The notes below the pieces were generated by a model, which was given only the letters and a program-made list of their open reading frames with translations, did no database searches and had not been told where the DNA came from. Shown in pieces: positions 37,901 to 45,869 of a stretch of DNA of 45,869 bases. The position numbers were made by a program, and so were the translations under genes. This DNA is from Candidatus Didemnitutus sp. (GTDB lineage Bacteria > Verrucomicrobiota > Verrucomicrobiia > Opitutales > Opitutaceae), in contig JAUXXD010000181.1 in the NCBI GenBank assembly GCA_030681265.1, forward strand, positions 1 to 45,869, written 5' to 3'. Every line of letters begins with the position of its first letter. Within the stretch, counting starts at the first letter, position 1.

Positions 37901-40900
37901 GACGCCTTTGTCGCCGCCACTGTTTTCACCGGAACGGGCGCGTCTGTCTCCGCTTTCAACCCGGCAGCCACGCGCGAAACCGGCGAACCGGTGCTCCACG
38001 CCACCGCCACCGGCGGCAGCCTGTGGTGGCGCTGGACCGCGCCGCACGACGGCATGATCGTGGCCGACACGGCGGGCAGCGGCATCCGCACCTGGCTGGG
38101 CGTGTTCACCGGATCGACCGTGGGTGCTCTCACTTCGCTCGGCACGACCTCGACCGACCAAAACGACACACCGGCCCGGCTCTACCTAAATGTGCTCGCG
38201 GGAACGACCTATCACTTCGCCGTGGATGGCAACGCAGGGGCCGTGGGCCTCCTGCGCTTGAACGTGAATTACGCCTACACCGTCACTGACGTCGCAGGTC
38301 TGGGCAATACCGCGGGCAGCACCGATGGCACGGGATCGACCGCCAGATTCTCCTCGCCCCAAGCGCTGGCACGCGATGTCGCCGGCAACCTCTATGTGGC
38401 GGATGGCAACAGCCGCACGATCCGCAAAATCACGCCGGAGGGCGCGGTCACCACGCTCGCCGGTGCGCCCGTATCCAACGCGTATGCCGATGGCACCGGC
38501 AGCGCGGCCCGCTTTGGCTATCCCAGTGGCATCACACTTGATCCCGCCGGCAATATCTACATCGCCGACTCCGGCTCGCAGACCATCCGTAAAGTTACGC
38601 CGGAGGGTGTCGTCACCACGCTCGCCGGTCTCGGCTCGACCAATGGCTCCACCAGCGGCTTCGCCGATGGCACCGGCGATGCCGCCCGCTTCAGCAGCCC
38701 ATCGCAGATCGCCTATGGCAGCGACGGGGCGCTCTACGTGGCGGACAATGGCAATCGCGTGATCCGACGGGTCACGCTCGAGGGCGTGGTCACCACCGTG
38801 GCGGGGGCGCCCGGGCAGGGCGGTTATGTTGACGGTCCGGGGGCGCAGGCGCGCCTCAGCAACAATGTCAACGGGCTCACCGCCGGAGCCGATGGTGCGA
38901 TCTATTTCTCCGATACCACCAACCGCACCATCCGTCGCCTCAGCGTGCCGGGTTACGTGGTGAGCACCGTGGTCGGCAGCCCCTCCTCGTCGAATGTCCG
39001 CGACGGCGTCGGCAGCAACGCCCAGATGGGCAGTCCGGCCGGGCTCAGTGCCGATGCCGCCGGCGTGCTCTACGTGCTCGACACCACCGCGCGGGTGCTG
39101 CGTCGCATTTCGCCCGACGGGCATGTCGTCACGCTCGCGGGTTTGAACGGTAACTCCGGCAATACGATGGGCACGGGCCCGGAGGCGCGATTCAGCAATC
39201 CCGTGGGGATCGTCGCCGCGCCTGACGGCACGGTTTACATCGCCGATTCCTCGGCGCACCTGATCCGCCGCGCCGTGCCCAGCTACGTGCCGCAGGCGCC
39301 GGTCGTGACGGGTGTGCCGACGAATCAGACCGTGCTCGCCGGCTCCGCCGTCACGTTCACGGTCGGCTACATCGGCGCGCCGACGCCGACCTTCCTCTGG
39401 CGGCGCGCCGGCACGCTCGTGGCCACGACCACGGCCGCGACGCTGGTCCTGCCCGCAGTGCAGGCGGGCGACGCGGGCAGTTACACGGTCGAACTCGTAT
39501 CCGGGTCCAACAGCGTCACGACTGCGGCCTTCATCCTGACGGTCACGCCGGCGGCGGCCAACAACAACTTCGCTAACCGCATCGCGCTGACCGGCGCGAC
39601 GGTGCAGACGACGGGCACGAATTATCTGGCCACCAGCGAGCCCGGGGAACCATTGCATTTCGAAGGTGAGGCCAACCGCTCCGTGTGGTGGTCGTGGACC
39701 GCGCCGGCGGACGGCTACTACCTGGTAGACACCCTCGGCTCCTCCATCGTCGCCATGGTGGCGGTTTACACGGGTGATACGCTCGCCAACCTCGTATCGC
39801 GCGGCTCGGGTCTGGATCGCGTGACGTTCGCCGCCACCGCCGGAACGACCTATCACATCGCCGTAGATGGCCGCGCCGGCGCCACCGGCCTCATCAATCT
39901 CCGTATCCAGGCCGGATATCTCGCCACCCCGTGGGCTGCGACGCCCGGTGTCGCGCCGCAGGGCGTGACGCAGGACACGCTCGGCAACGCGTGGTTCACG
40001 GCGACCGATCATGCGATCCGTCGGATTTCTCCGACCGGCGAGGTCACGGTGATCGCGGGCGCGGCGGGAACTTCCGGCAGCACCGATGGCGTCGGTGCCG
40101 CGCGCTTCAACTCGCCCCACGGGATCACCCGTGCGGCCGACGGCACGCTTTTTGTCGCCGATAGCGGTAACAATGTGATCCGCCGCATCGCCACCGATGG
40201 CACGGTCACGACGATCGCCGGGCTGGCCGGCTCGGCGGGCAACACGGCGGGCGTCGGCGGTGCGGCGCGTTTCAATTCTCCGCGCGGTCTCACGCTCGAT
40301 GCGACGGGTGAAAACCTCTACATCGCCGACACGTTCAGCCGCATGATTCGCAAGCTCGAACTTGCGACCGCCACGGTCACGAATTTCTCCGGCAGCGGCA
40401 GCAACGCCACGAGCAGCAGCCACGATGGCGGGGCGACCTTTGCCCGTTACTCTTCGCCCACGGACATCGCCCTCGCGCCGGATGGCAATTTCTATGTCAC
40501 GGACACCGGCATGAGTGCGGTCCGTCGCGTCGCGCCGGACGGCTCGGTGACCACCTTCGCCGGCGTGCGCTTCAGCACCGGTTTCACCGATGGACCCGCC
40601 GGCGTTGCCCGTTTCCAATCCTTGCAGAACATCACCGTCGAACCCTCCGGCTCGCTGCTCGTCTCCGACTCTCACGGCGTGCGCCGGGTCACGATGACCG
40701 GCGAGGTCATCACGGTGCTCGGCGTGGTCAGCTCCTCCGGCGAGGCCAGCGGTCTGGGCGACCAAGCGCGCTTCAATACTGCGCGCGGCCTCTCGCTCGT
40801 CGCGGGCGGCGGATTTCTGGTGGATGCGAACAACCAACGCATCCTGCGCCTGAATTTCGGTTCGACGCTCCTGCGGCCGTTGATCTCCCAGAATCCGGCA

Positions 40901-43900
40901 AGCCGCTCCGCGTTCACGGGAGATGCCGTGACCTTCAGCGTCACCGCTTTCGGCGTGCCGACCGGCCTTACCTACGTCTGGACGCGGAACAACACGCCCA
41001 TTCCCGGCGCCAACGGCCAGACCCTCACGCTCACCAATCTCGCGACCTCGGCCAGCGGCGAATATCGCGTTACCGTTTCGAATACGGTGGGCAGCGCCGA
41101 GTCCGCACCCGCCACGCTCACGGTCACCGAGCGACCGGCCAACGACAGTTTTGCCGCCGCCGCGCAACTCACCGGGGCGGAACCTTTCGCCGTGGGCACC
41201 AACGCTGGGGCAACCCGCGAGCCGGGCGAGCCGCTCATTGCCGGGCAGACGGGCGGCGCCTCGGTGTGGTTCCGCTGGACCGCTCCCGCATCGGGCGCCG
41301 TCATCGCCGACACCGCCGGCAGTGCCTTCAACACCTTGGTCGGCATCTACACCGGCACGGCGTTCGCCAACCTCGCTCCGCAGGCCAGCGCCGTGCCCGT
41401 CACCGTCGGTTCGATTACGCGACCCACGGCCGCGATGTTCACCGCGGTTGAAGGCACCACCTACTGGATCGCGGTGGACAGCGCCTACGGTGAAACCGGC
41501 GACATCCTCCTCCATCTCTCGTTCACCTACAGCTTCAGCACCATCGCGGGCTCTCCCGGTCTGGCCGGCGAGGTCAACGGTGTCGGCTCGGCTGCGCGGT
41601 TCCGGCGCCTTAACGCCTCCGCGCCGGACGGCCTCGGCAACATCTATATCGCCGACCTGAACAACCACGCCATCCGCAAGGTCGCGGCCGACGGCACCGT
41701 CACCACGCTCGCCGGCCTGCCGGGTGTCTTCACCAACGCCTACACCAACGCCACCGGCACGAATGCCCGCTTCAATGCGCCGGCGGGTATCGCCGTCGGC
41801 CCGGACGGTCAAATCTACGTCGCCGACGCGAACAACCACGCCATCCGACGCATCACCACGGCGGGCGTGGTGACCACATTCGCCGGCGCCACCACCGCCA
41901 TCTCCGGCACGGCCGATGGCACTGGCACTGGCGCGCGCTTTAACCAGCCGGTCGCACTCACCTTCGACACCGTCGGCAATCTCTTCGTGGCCGAATATTC
42001 CAATCACGCCGTCCGCAAGATCACTCCCGGCGGGGTCGTCACGACGGTGGCCGGCCTGAAGGGCACCTCCGGCGCCGTGAACGCCAACGGCACGGCCGCG
42101 CGCTTCAACGGCCCCGAGGGCATCGCGGTGGACAGCGCCGGCAACCTCTACGTCGCCGACCTGAACAACCACGCGATCCGTCGCATCGCTCCCAATGGCG
42201 ATGTCACCACCGTCGCCGGCCAGCTCGGCGGCACCGGAGCCAGCGACTATGTGGACGGACCGGTCGCCATCGCCAGGTTCAATGGTCCCAACGGCGTTAC
42301 CGCCCTGCCGGACGGCTCGCTGCTGGTAGCGGATTACTGGAACAACGCGCTGCGTAAGATCACGACCTCCGGCTACGTGCTCACCCTCGCCGGCGGCAAT
42401 GGCGCCGGCCACGCCGACGGCACCGGCCTCGGCCTGAAGTTCAATGGCCCGTCGCAGATCGCCTTTGATAGCACCGGTCGCCTCTACATCGCCGACCAGG
42501 GCAATCACGTCCTGCGCCGCGGCATCATTACCAGCGCGCCCGCCGCGCCGGACATCACGCAGCAGCCCGCGTCGATTCGCATCATCGCCGGCAGCAACGT
42601 CACGCTCACCAGCGGTGCCATCGGCAACCCATTTCCCACCTACCAGTGGCGCCGGAACGGTGTGCCGATCGAGGGCGCGACCTCCGCCACGCTTACGCTG
42701 ACCGGAGCGCAACCAGCCGTCAGCGGCAGCTACACGTTCGTCGCGACCAACACCAACGGCTCCGCGACTTCCGAGGCCGCCGTCGTCGAGATTCTCCCGC
42801 TGCCGGCCAACGACGGCTTCAACCAGCGCGCCCGCCTCCTCGGCGACAACCTGTCCCTCAAAGCCTACAATTTCTCCGCCACCGCCCAGTCCGGCGAACC
42901 GGAGCACGGCGGCGCACCCGCGTCGAAATCCGTCTGGTTCACCTGGACCGCTCCCGCCAGTGGCGACGTGTTCCTCGATACCATCGGCAGCAGCTTCGAC
43001 ACGCGTCTCTCCATCTATGAAGGCGCGACCCTCGCCACGCTGCAGCACCTCGGCTCCAGCGTGAGCGAGTCCGGCAAAAAATTCAGCAAACTGCGCTTCA
43101 CCGTCGCCGCCGGCAACACGATCCACATTGCCGTGGATGGTGTGAACGGCGCCAGCGGCGACTTCCGCCTCACGCTAGGCTACAACTTCGCCTTCGCCCT
43201 CTACGCCGGTGCCACCAACACGCCCGGCAACACCAACGGCAACCTCAGCCAGGCCCGTTTCAACGTGCCGACGGCGATGACGTCCGACGCCACGGGGAAC
43301 CTCTACGTCGTGGACACGGAAAACCACGTCATCCGCCGCATCACGCCCGCCGGCGTCGTCTCCACCTTCGCCGGCACCGCCGGCTCGGCTGGAAGCACCA
43401 ACGGCGTCGGCTCCGCCGCGCGCTTCAACCGCCCCTTCGGCATCACTGCGGACAAGCTCGGCAACCTCTTCGTCGCCGACACGAGCAACCACACCATCCG
43501 CAAAATCGTCGTCTCGTCCGCCACGGTTTCGACGCTCGCCGGCACCGCCGGCTCGACCGGCACCACCGACGACACGGGCGCCGCCGCGCGCTTCAACACG
43601 CCCCTCGGCATCGCCGCCGACGCGTCGAACAACCTCTACGTGACGGATTATAGCAACCGCACCGTCCGCAAGGTCACGCAGGCCGGTGTCGTCACCACCT
43701 TCGCCGGCACGCCCGCCACCTCCGGCAACCTGCCGCGCTACTTCAACACGCCGTGGGGCGTCGCGGTGGACGCCGCGGGCAATGTCTTCGTCTCCGACCG
43801 GGCCGACATCCGCAAGATCGCGCCCGACGGCACGGCCTCGTATTTCGTCGGCGACCAGAACGGCTTCGATGGTTATGCCGACGGCGCCGGTTCCGCTGCG

Positions 43901-45869
43901 CGCTTCTACACCCCCACGCAGCTGACGATTGATCCGGCCGGCAACCTTTACGTCGCCGACCAGCTCAACCACGTCATCCGCCAGGTCACGCCCTCCGGCG
44001 AGGTCCGCACCCTCGGCGGACATCCGGGCGAGCCCGGACACCTCAACGGCACGGCGAACGACGCCTTCTTCGCGCATCCGATCGGCATCCACTTAGACCC
44101 CGGCGGTTTCCTCTACGTCGGCAGCTCGAGCATGCACATCATCACCATCGGCCTGCGCCAGGCCGGGCCCCGCGCGCCGTTCATCAGCATGCAACCCGCC
44201 GACCAAGCCGTCACGGCGGGTGGCAGCGCGAGCTTTGTCGTCGTCGCCGCTGGCCAGCCCGCGCCGACTTACCAATGGCGGAAAAACAACGTGAACATTT
44301 CCGGCGCGACGAGCGCCGTGCTCACGCTGAACAACCTCTCCTCCGGCGACGTCGCCAACTACGACGTCGTGATTACCAACGCCAACGGCTCCGTCACCAG
44401 TCGCGCCGCGTCGCTCACGCTGGCGACCGCACCTGCAAACGATGCCTTCGGCAGTGTCAACCTGCCCAACGGCACGGCCGCAATCGCCACCGCCTTCCTC
44501 ACCGCCGCCACGGTCGAGAGTGGCGAGCCCGCCCACGCCGGCAAACCCGCCGCGCGCTCGCTCTGGTGGAACTGGACCGCGCCTGCCGGCGGCACCGTCG
44601 TGCTGCACACCCTTGGCAGCGGGGTGGACACGCGCCTCGCCGTCTATACCGGCGCCGCCGTAAGCAGTCTCGCGTTGGTCGTGGAAAATGACGACGCGCA
44701 CGCCGATGGCACCAGCCGCGTGCAGTTCACGGCCACCGCCGGCGTCACTTATCGCATCGCCGTCGATGTGAACGGCCCCGCGGCCGGCATCGTGCGGCTC
44801 AATCTCGACTACGCGCCCGTGATCGCAACGCTCGCCGGCTCGGCGGGCAGCGCCGGAACCACTGACGGCCCCGCAGTCAACGCGCGGTTCGACGGACCTT
44901 TCTCCCTCGCGCGCGATTCCCAGGGCAATCTCTACGTCGCTGATTCGCTCAACCACACGATCCGCCGGATCACACCAGAGGGTGTCGTCTCCACTTTCGC
45001 CGGTTCGCCCGGCCAAGCGGGCAGCACCGACGGCACCGGTTCCGCCGCACGTTTCAACACGCCGACCTCCGTCGCCGTGGACGTGCTCGGCCGCGTCGTG
45101 GTTGCTGATTTTGGCAACCACACCATCCGGCGCATCACGCCCGAAGGCGACGTCTCGACGGTTGCCGGATCGTCTGGCCAGACCGGCAGTGCCGACGGCA
45201 CCGGTTCCGCCGCCCGTTTCAACGGACCGCTCTCCGTCACCACCGGCCCCGTCGTCAACGGCGGCGGCACGATCTACGTCACGGACTTCAACAACCACAC
45301 CGTCCGTCGCATCACGACGGCCAACGTCGTCACCACGCTCGCCGGCAGCGCCGGCCAGTCCGGTTTCGCCGACGGCACCGGGAGCGCCGCACGCTTCAAC
45401 GGACCGCGCGGCATCGCTGCAGACGCTTCCGAGAATCTTTATCTGGCCGACTTCAGCAACCACACCATTCGCCGGATCACGCAGGCCGGCGAGGTTACGA
45501 CGTATGCTGGTTTCCCCGGCAGCGCTGGACACACCGACGCCGTCGGCAACTCGGCCCGTTTCTCGAGTCCCGCCGCCGTCGCCGTGGATAGTAACGGCCG
45601 CCTCCTGGTCGCGGAGCTCACCAACCGAATCCGACTGATTGATGGGAGCCGTATCGTCTCCACGATTGCGGGCACGAGTGCGGCAGGCAGTGCCGACGGC
45701 ACCGGGCTCACGGCTACCTTCGATGGCGCCATCGGTATCGCTGTCGGCCCGCAGGGCCGCTTCTACGTGGCGGATTACAACAGCGACACCCTCCGTATCG
45801 CCACGCCGTCGAATCTCGTCGTCGTGCCACAGACGATCACCTTCGCGCCGCTGCCAAACCGGCAGTTCA
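34937..45869 (+). CDS. Giant secreted NHL-propeller/Ig-like repeat protein, 3' end outside window
   Basis: More than 3,640 codons in one unbroken frame from ATG 34937, still open at the last base. Signal peptide about 1-47 (LLRAVLLGVGLSASIAIAQAQAQ). Seven NHL blocks of six recognisable blades each (about residues 55-355, 570-895, 1115-1450, 1660-1973, 2198-2532, 2752-3072, 3294-3622; blade core GNLYVADxxNHxIRKI, TTxAGTAGS, DGTGSAARFNxPxGIAVD) are separated by six units of an Ig-like domain (about 85 residues, YQWRKNGxxIxGAT, DAGSYTVxVTNxxGSV) plus a PPC-like domain (about 125 residues, ATxETGEPxH, SVWWxWTAP, DTxGSxFDTxLAVYTG). At the very end QTITFAPLPNRQF starts another domain type. Likely an exported adhesion or matrix protein. 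A/T-rich CATAATAATTTT (34866-34877) could hold its promoter. Confidence 0.93.
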   Translation, partial: MVARPGLSTRAFGRARNFIAAGLLRAVLLGVGLSASIAIAQAQAQDQGPVAVVTNISISSSFNNGIGQDATGITYWSDGYSLYRLRPTDSFPSTFLTIGGSGNNSVQRLGVTPAGLLIWTGNHTVHRTTSSGQSTLLAGVLGQSGYRDGPGAQALFNSPQGVAMDSSGTLYVADTNNHVIRKIAPDGTVSTLAGRAGFSGNADGVGDTARFMTPRSVAVDAAGHVFVAEGTSAIRRITPDGVVTTFAGSKSLSGLVDGPPGVARFNAQIQDIAFTPKGDLYVLENSSTRVLRRVSPDGTVTTVAGVAGATAELLDGVGSAARLSQPRWLAAGADGSLILADSFRLRRVLPEGLPYAPIINVQPQSATGALGRTVTLGVTAFGSPAPSYSWRKNGSLIAGTGGPTLTLTNLTNADAADYTVVVTNNLGSVTSTAATLTIVPAPTNDAFATRATLSGTPASAVTGFLGATRETGEPAHNGAGAGGSLWWSWTAPSTGFVSVDATSASVASIVKIYTGTAVDALTAVPAAPAYASTDTAARLTFAATAGMTYQIAVEPVGTVSGTARVSLGYTYLVSPVAGNSALWNGFGSTDGTGGDARFNGAHSIVRDSTGNFFISDSQNNTIRRMTPAGVVTTFAGTAGNYNYANGTGAAAAFRQPQGLAIDASNNLYVADSWNHSIRKITPAGVVSLLAGGGGESNSGFTNASGASARFNFPIGVAVDASGNVYVADYNNHVIRRVTAAGAVTTYAGSGTAGTVDGTGTAAQFNFPLSVALRGSTLYVTETGGNTTNLRAINLSNAAVTTIASSPQIPYGVRAVAVDATDHVYLTNGSFSPGFLRVSPQGAVAQILGGQVSSPNAYIDGDGLRSTFNTPFGATLDPAGNLWLTSYYTIRKAVPTSAALAPVLMSSPVDRTVEEGTRVALSAAVFGGPALSYQWAKNGTPITGATGAGLVFDPVALGDAGSYTVTITNASGSVVAAPAQLQVLPATTNDAFVAATVFTGTGASVSAFNPAATRETGEPVLHATATGGSLWWRWTAPHDGMIVADTAGSGIRTWLGVFTGSTVGALTSLGTTSTDQNDTPARLYLNVLAGTTYHFAVDGNAGAVGLLRLNVNYAYTVTDVAGLGNTAGSTDGTGSTARFSSPQALARDVAGNLYVADGNSRTIRKITPEGAVTTLAGAPVSNAYADGTGSAARFGYPSGITLDPAGNIYIADSGSQTIRKVTPEGVVTTLAGLGSTNGSTSGFADGTGDAARFSSPSQIAYGSDGALYVADNGNRVIRRVTLEGVVTTVAGAPGQGGYVDGPGAQARLSNNVNGLTAGADGAIYFSDTTNRTIRRLSVPGYVVSTVVGSPSSSNVRDGVGSNAQMGSPAGLSADAAGVLYVLDTTARVLRRISPDGHVVTLAGLNGNSGNTMGTGPEARFSNPVGIVAAPDGTVYIADSSAHLIRRAVPSYVPQAPVVTGVPTNQTVLAGSAVTFTVGYIGAPTPTFLWRRAGTLVATTTAATLVLPAVQAGDAGSYTVELVSGSNSVTTAAFILTVTPAAANNNFANRIALTGATVQTTGTNYLATSEPGEPLHFEGEANRSVWWSWTAPADGYYLVDTLGSSIVAMVAVYTGDTLANLVSRGSGLDRVTFAATAGTTYHIAVDGRAGATGLINLRIQAGYLATPWAATPGVAPQGVTQDTLGNAWFTATDHAIRRISPTGEVTVIAGAAGTSGSTDGVGAARFNSPHGITRAADGTLFVADSGNNVIRRIATDGTVTTIAGLAGSAGNTAGVGGAARFNSPRGLTLDATGENLYIADTFSRMIRKLELATATVTNFSGSGSNATSSSHDGGATFARYSSPTDIALAPDGNFYVTDTGMSAVRRVAPDGSVTTFAGVRFSTGFTDGPAGVARFQSLQNITVEPSGSLLVSDSHGVRRVTMTGEVITVLGVVSSSGEASGLGDQARFNTARGLSLVAGGGFLVDANNQRILRLNFGSTLLRPLISQNPASRSAFTGDAVTFSVTAFGVPTGLTYVWTRNNTPIPGANGQTLTLTNLATSASGEYRVTVSNTVGSAESAPATLTVTERPANDSFAAAAQLTGAEPFAVGTNAGATREPGEPLIAGQTGGASVWFRWTAPASGAVIADTAGSAFNTLVGIYTGTAFANLAPQASAVPVTVGSITRPTAAMFTAVEGTTYWIAVDSAYGETGDILLHLSFTYSFSTIAGSPGLAGEVNGVGSAARFRRLNASAPDGLGNIYIADLNNHAIRKVAADGTVTTLAGLPGVFTNAYTNATGTNARFNAPAGIAVGPDGQIYVADANNHAIRRITTAGVVTTFAGATTAISGTADGTGTGARFNQPVALTFDTVGNLFVAEYSNHAVRKITPGGVVTTVAGLKGTSGAVNANGTAARFNGPEGIAVDSAGNLYVADLNNHAIRRIAPNGDVTTVAGQLGGTGASDYVDGPVAIARFNGPNGVTALPDGSLLVADYWNNALRKITTSGYVLTLAGGNGAGHADGTGLGLKFNGPSQIAFDSTGRLYIADQGNHVLRRGIITSAPAAPDITQQPASIRIIAGSNVTLTSGAIGNPFPTYQWRRNGVPIEGATSATLTLTGAQPAVSGSYTFVATNTNGSATSEAAVVEILPLPANDGFNQRARLLGDNLSLKAYNFSATAQSGEPEHGGAPASKSVWFTWTAPASGDVFLDTIGSSFDTRLSIYEGATLATLQHLGSSVSESGKKFSKLRFTVAAGNTIHIAVDGVNGASGDFRLTLGYNFAFALYAGATNTPGNTNGNLSQARFNVPTAMTSDATGNLYVVDTENHVIRRITPAGVVSTFAGTAGSAGSTNGVGSAARFNRPFGITADKLGNLFVADTSNHTIRKIVVSSATVSTLAGTAGSTGTTDDTGAAARFNTPLGIAADASNNLYVTDYSNRTVRKVTQAGVVTTFAGTPATSGNLPRYFNTPWGVAVDAAGNVFVSDRADIRKIAPDGTASYFVGDQNGFDGYADGAGSAARFYTPTQLTIDPAGNLYVADQLNHVIRQVTPSGEVRTLGGHPGEPGHLNGTANDAFFAHPIGIHLDPGGFLYVGSSSMHIITIGLRQAGPRAPFISMQPADQAVTAGGSASFVVVAAGQPAPTYQWRKNNVNISGATSAVLTLNNLSSGDVANYDVVITNANGSVTSRAASLTLATAPANDAFGSVNLPNGTAAIATAFLTAATVESGEPAHAGKPAARSLWWNWTAPAGGTVVLHTLGSGVDTRLAVYTGAAVSSLALVVENDDAHADGTSRVQFTATAGVTYRIAVDVNGPAAGIVRLNLDYAPVIATLAGSAGSAGTTDGPAVNARFDGPFSLARDSQGNLYVADSLNHTIRRITPEGVVSTFAGSPGQAGSTDGTGSAARFNTPTSVAVDVLGRVVVADFGNHTIRRITPEGDVSTVAGSSGQTGSADGTGSAARFNGPLSVTTGPVVNGGGTIYVTDFNNHTVRRITTANVVTTLAGSAGQSGFADGTGSAARFNGPRGIAADASENLYLADFSNHTIRRITQAGEVTTYAGFPGSAGHTDAVGNSARFSSPAAVAVDSNGRLLVAELTNRIRLIDGSRIVSTIAGTSAAGSADGTGLTATFDGAIGIAVGPQGRFYVADYNSDTLRIATPSNLVVVPQTITFAPLPNRQF
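36010..44815 (+). repeat. Six-fold super-repeat (Ig-like + PPC-like + NHL propeller) inside the giant gene
   Basis: Ig-like domains start near 36010, 37630, 39290, 40885, 42540 and 44170, that is every 1.59-1.66 kb (530-555 codons). Each super-repeat is Ig-like, PPC-like, then a six-bladed NHL propeller; the next copy follows. Copies are diverged (blade and Ig motifs are shared, long exact runs are not), so old duplication is likely. The seventh propeller (44815-45800) belongs to the last unit, the first propeller stands before the first Ig-like domain. Confidence 0.85.

Noticed and set aside
38186-43126. Minus-strand open frame of 1,646 codons opposite the giant gene
   Set aside because: The plus strand has clear NHL, Ig-like and PPC-like motifs in one frame over the whole length; the minus frame is Arg/Gly/Asp-rich without any family pattern. 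It is open because G+C-rich codons of the repeats lack complementary stops.
36650-45800. CRISPR-like direct repeats
   Set aside because: The repeated short motifs (such as GCCGGCACC or GACGGCACCGG) are in frame, vary in sequence and encode NHL blades; there are no constant repeats with unique spacers.

Overview
The window looks like chromosomal DNA of a Gram-negative bacterium of the Verrucomicrobiota, most likely class Opitutae. I infer this from gene content and style; no marker gene here settles it. The pointers are KDO synthesis (kdsA) and a TonB-dependent receptor (outer membrane present), a DUF1573/rhodanese/MauE-type cassette, a Gld-like ABC cluster with DUF4340, a DUF6941-like gene, very large secreted NHL/Ig repeat proteins, and high G+C with many GTG/ATG four-base overlaps.

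Layout. (1) 1-9.8 kb is an envelope/secretion segment: the 3' end of an alpha-helical repeat protein, a HEAT-repeat lipoprotein-like or periplasmic protein, a secreted NHL-propeller/HYR protein with a strong terminator, and a TonB receptor divergent from a DUF1573-rhodanese-MauE operon. (2) 9.85-18.4 kb is the information-processing segment: tRNA-Ser(TGA), a DUF2851 gene, then nusA-infB-rbfA-nrnA-like-truB-ribF, tightly packed with four-base overlaps, and tRNA-Asp(GTC) followed by a terminator. rimP, the usual gene before nusA, is absent at this place. The nusA leader carries an intrinsic terminator so close to the start codon that any local promoter must read through it. (3) 18.7-30.5 kb is one long minus-strand run. 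It holds DUF6941-like, an adenosine/ribokinase-like kinase, two unknown small proteins, birA, then an ABC ATPase, permease, GldG-like protein, DUF4340 protein and AsmA-like protein that form one operon. (4) 30.5-34.6 kb holds pyrG, kdsA, a lipoyl plus E3-binding-domain protein without a catalytic domain, a terminator, a cluster of three related palindromes (REP-like), and rsmE on the minus strand. (5) 34.7-45.9 kb holds tRNA-Leu(CAA) and one giant open frame of more than 3,640 codons that leaves the window.

The most unusual object is that giant secreted protein. It reads as seven NHL propellers, each with six recognisable blades, joined by six Ig-like plus PPC-like linkers, a super-repeat of about 1.6 kb (about 540 residues). 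The second and third leads are the nusA attenuator-like leader and the Gld-like ABC/DUF4340/AsmA operon. All long minus-strand open frames opposite the giant gene are shadows caused by G+C-rich codon use.
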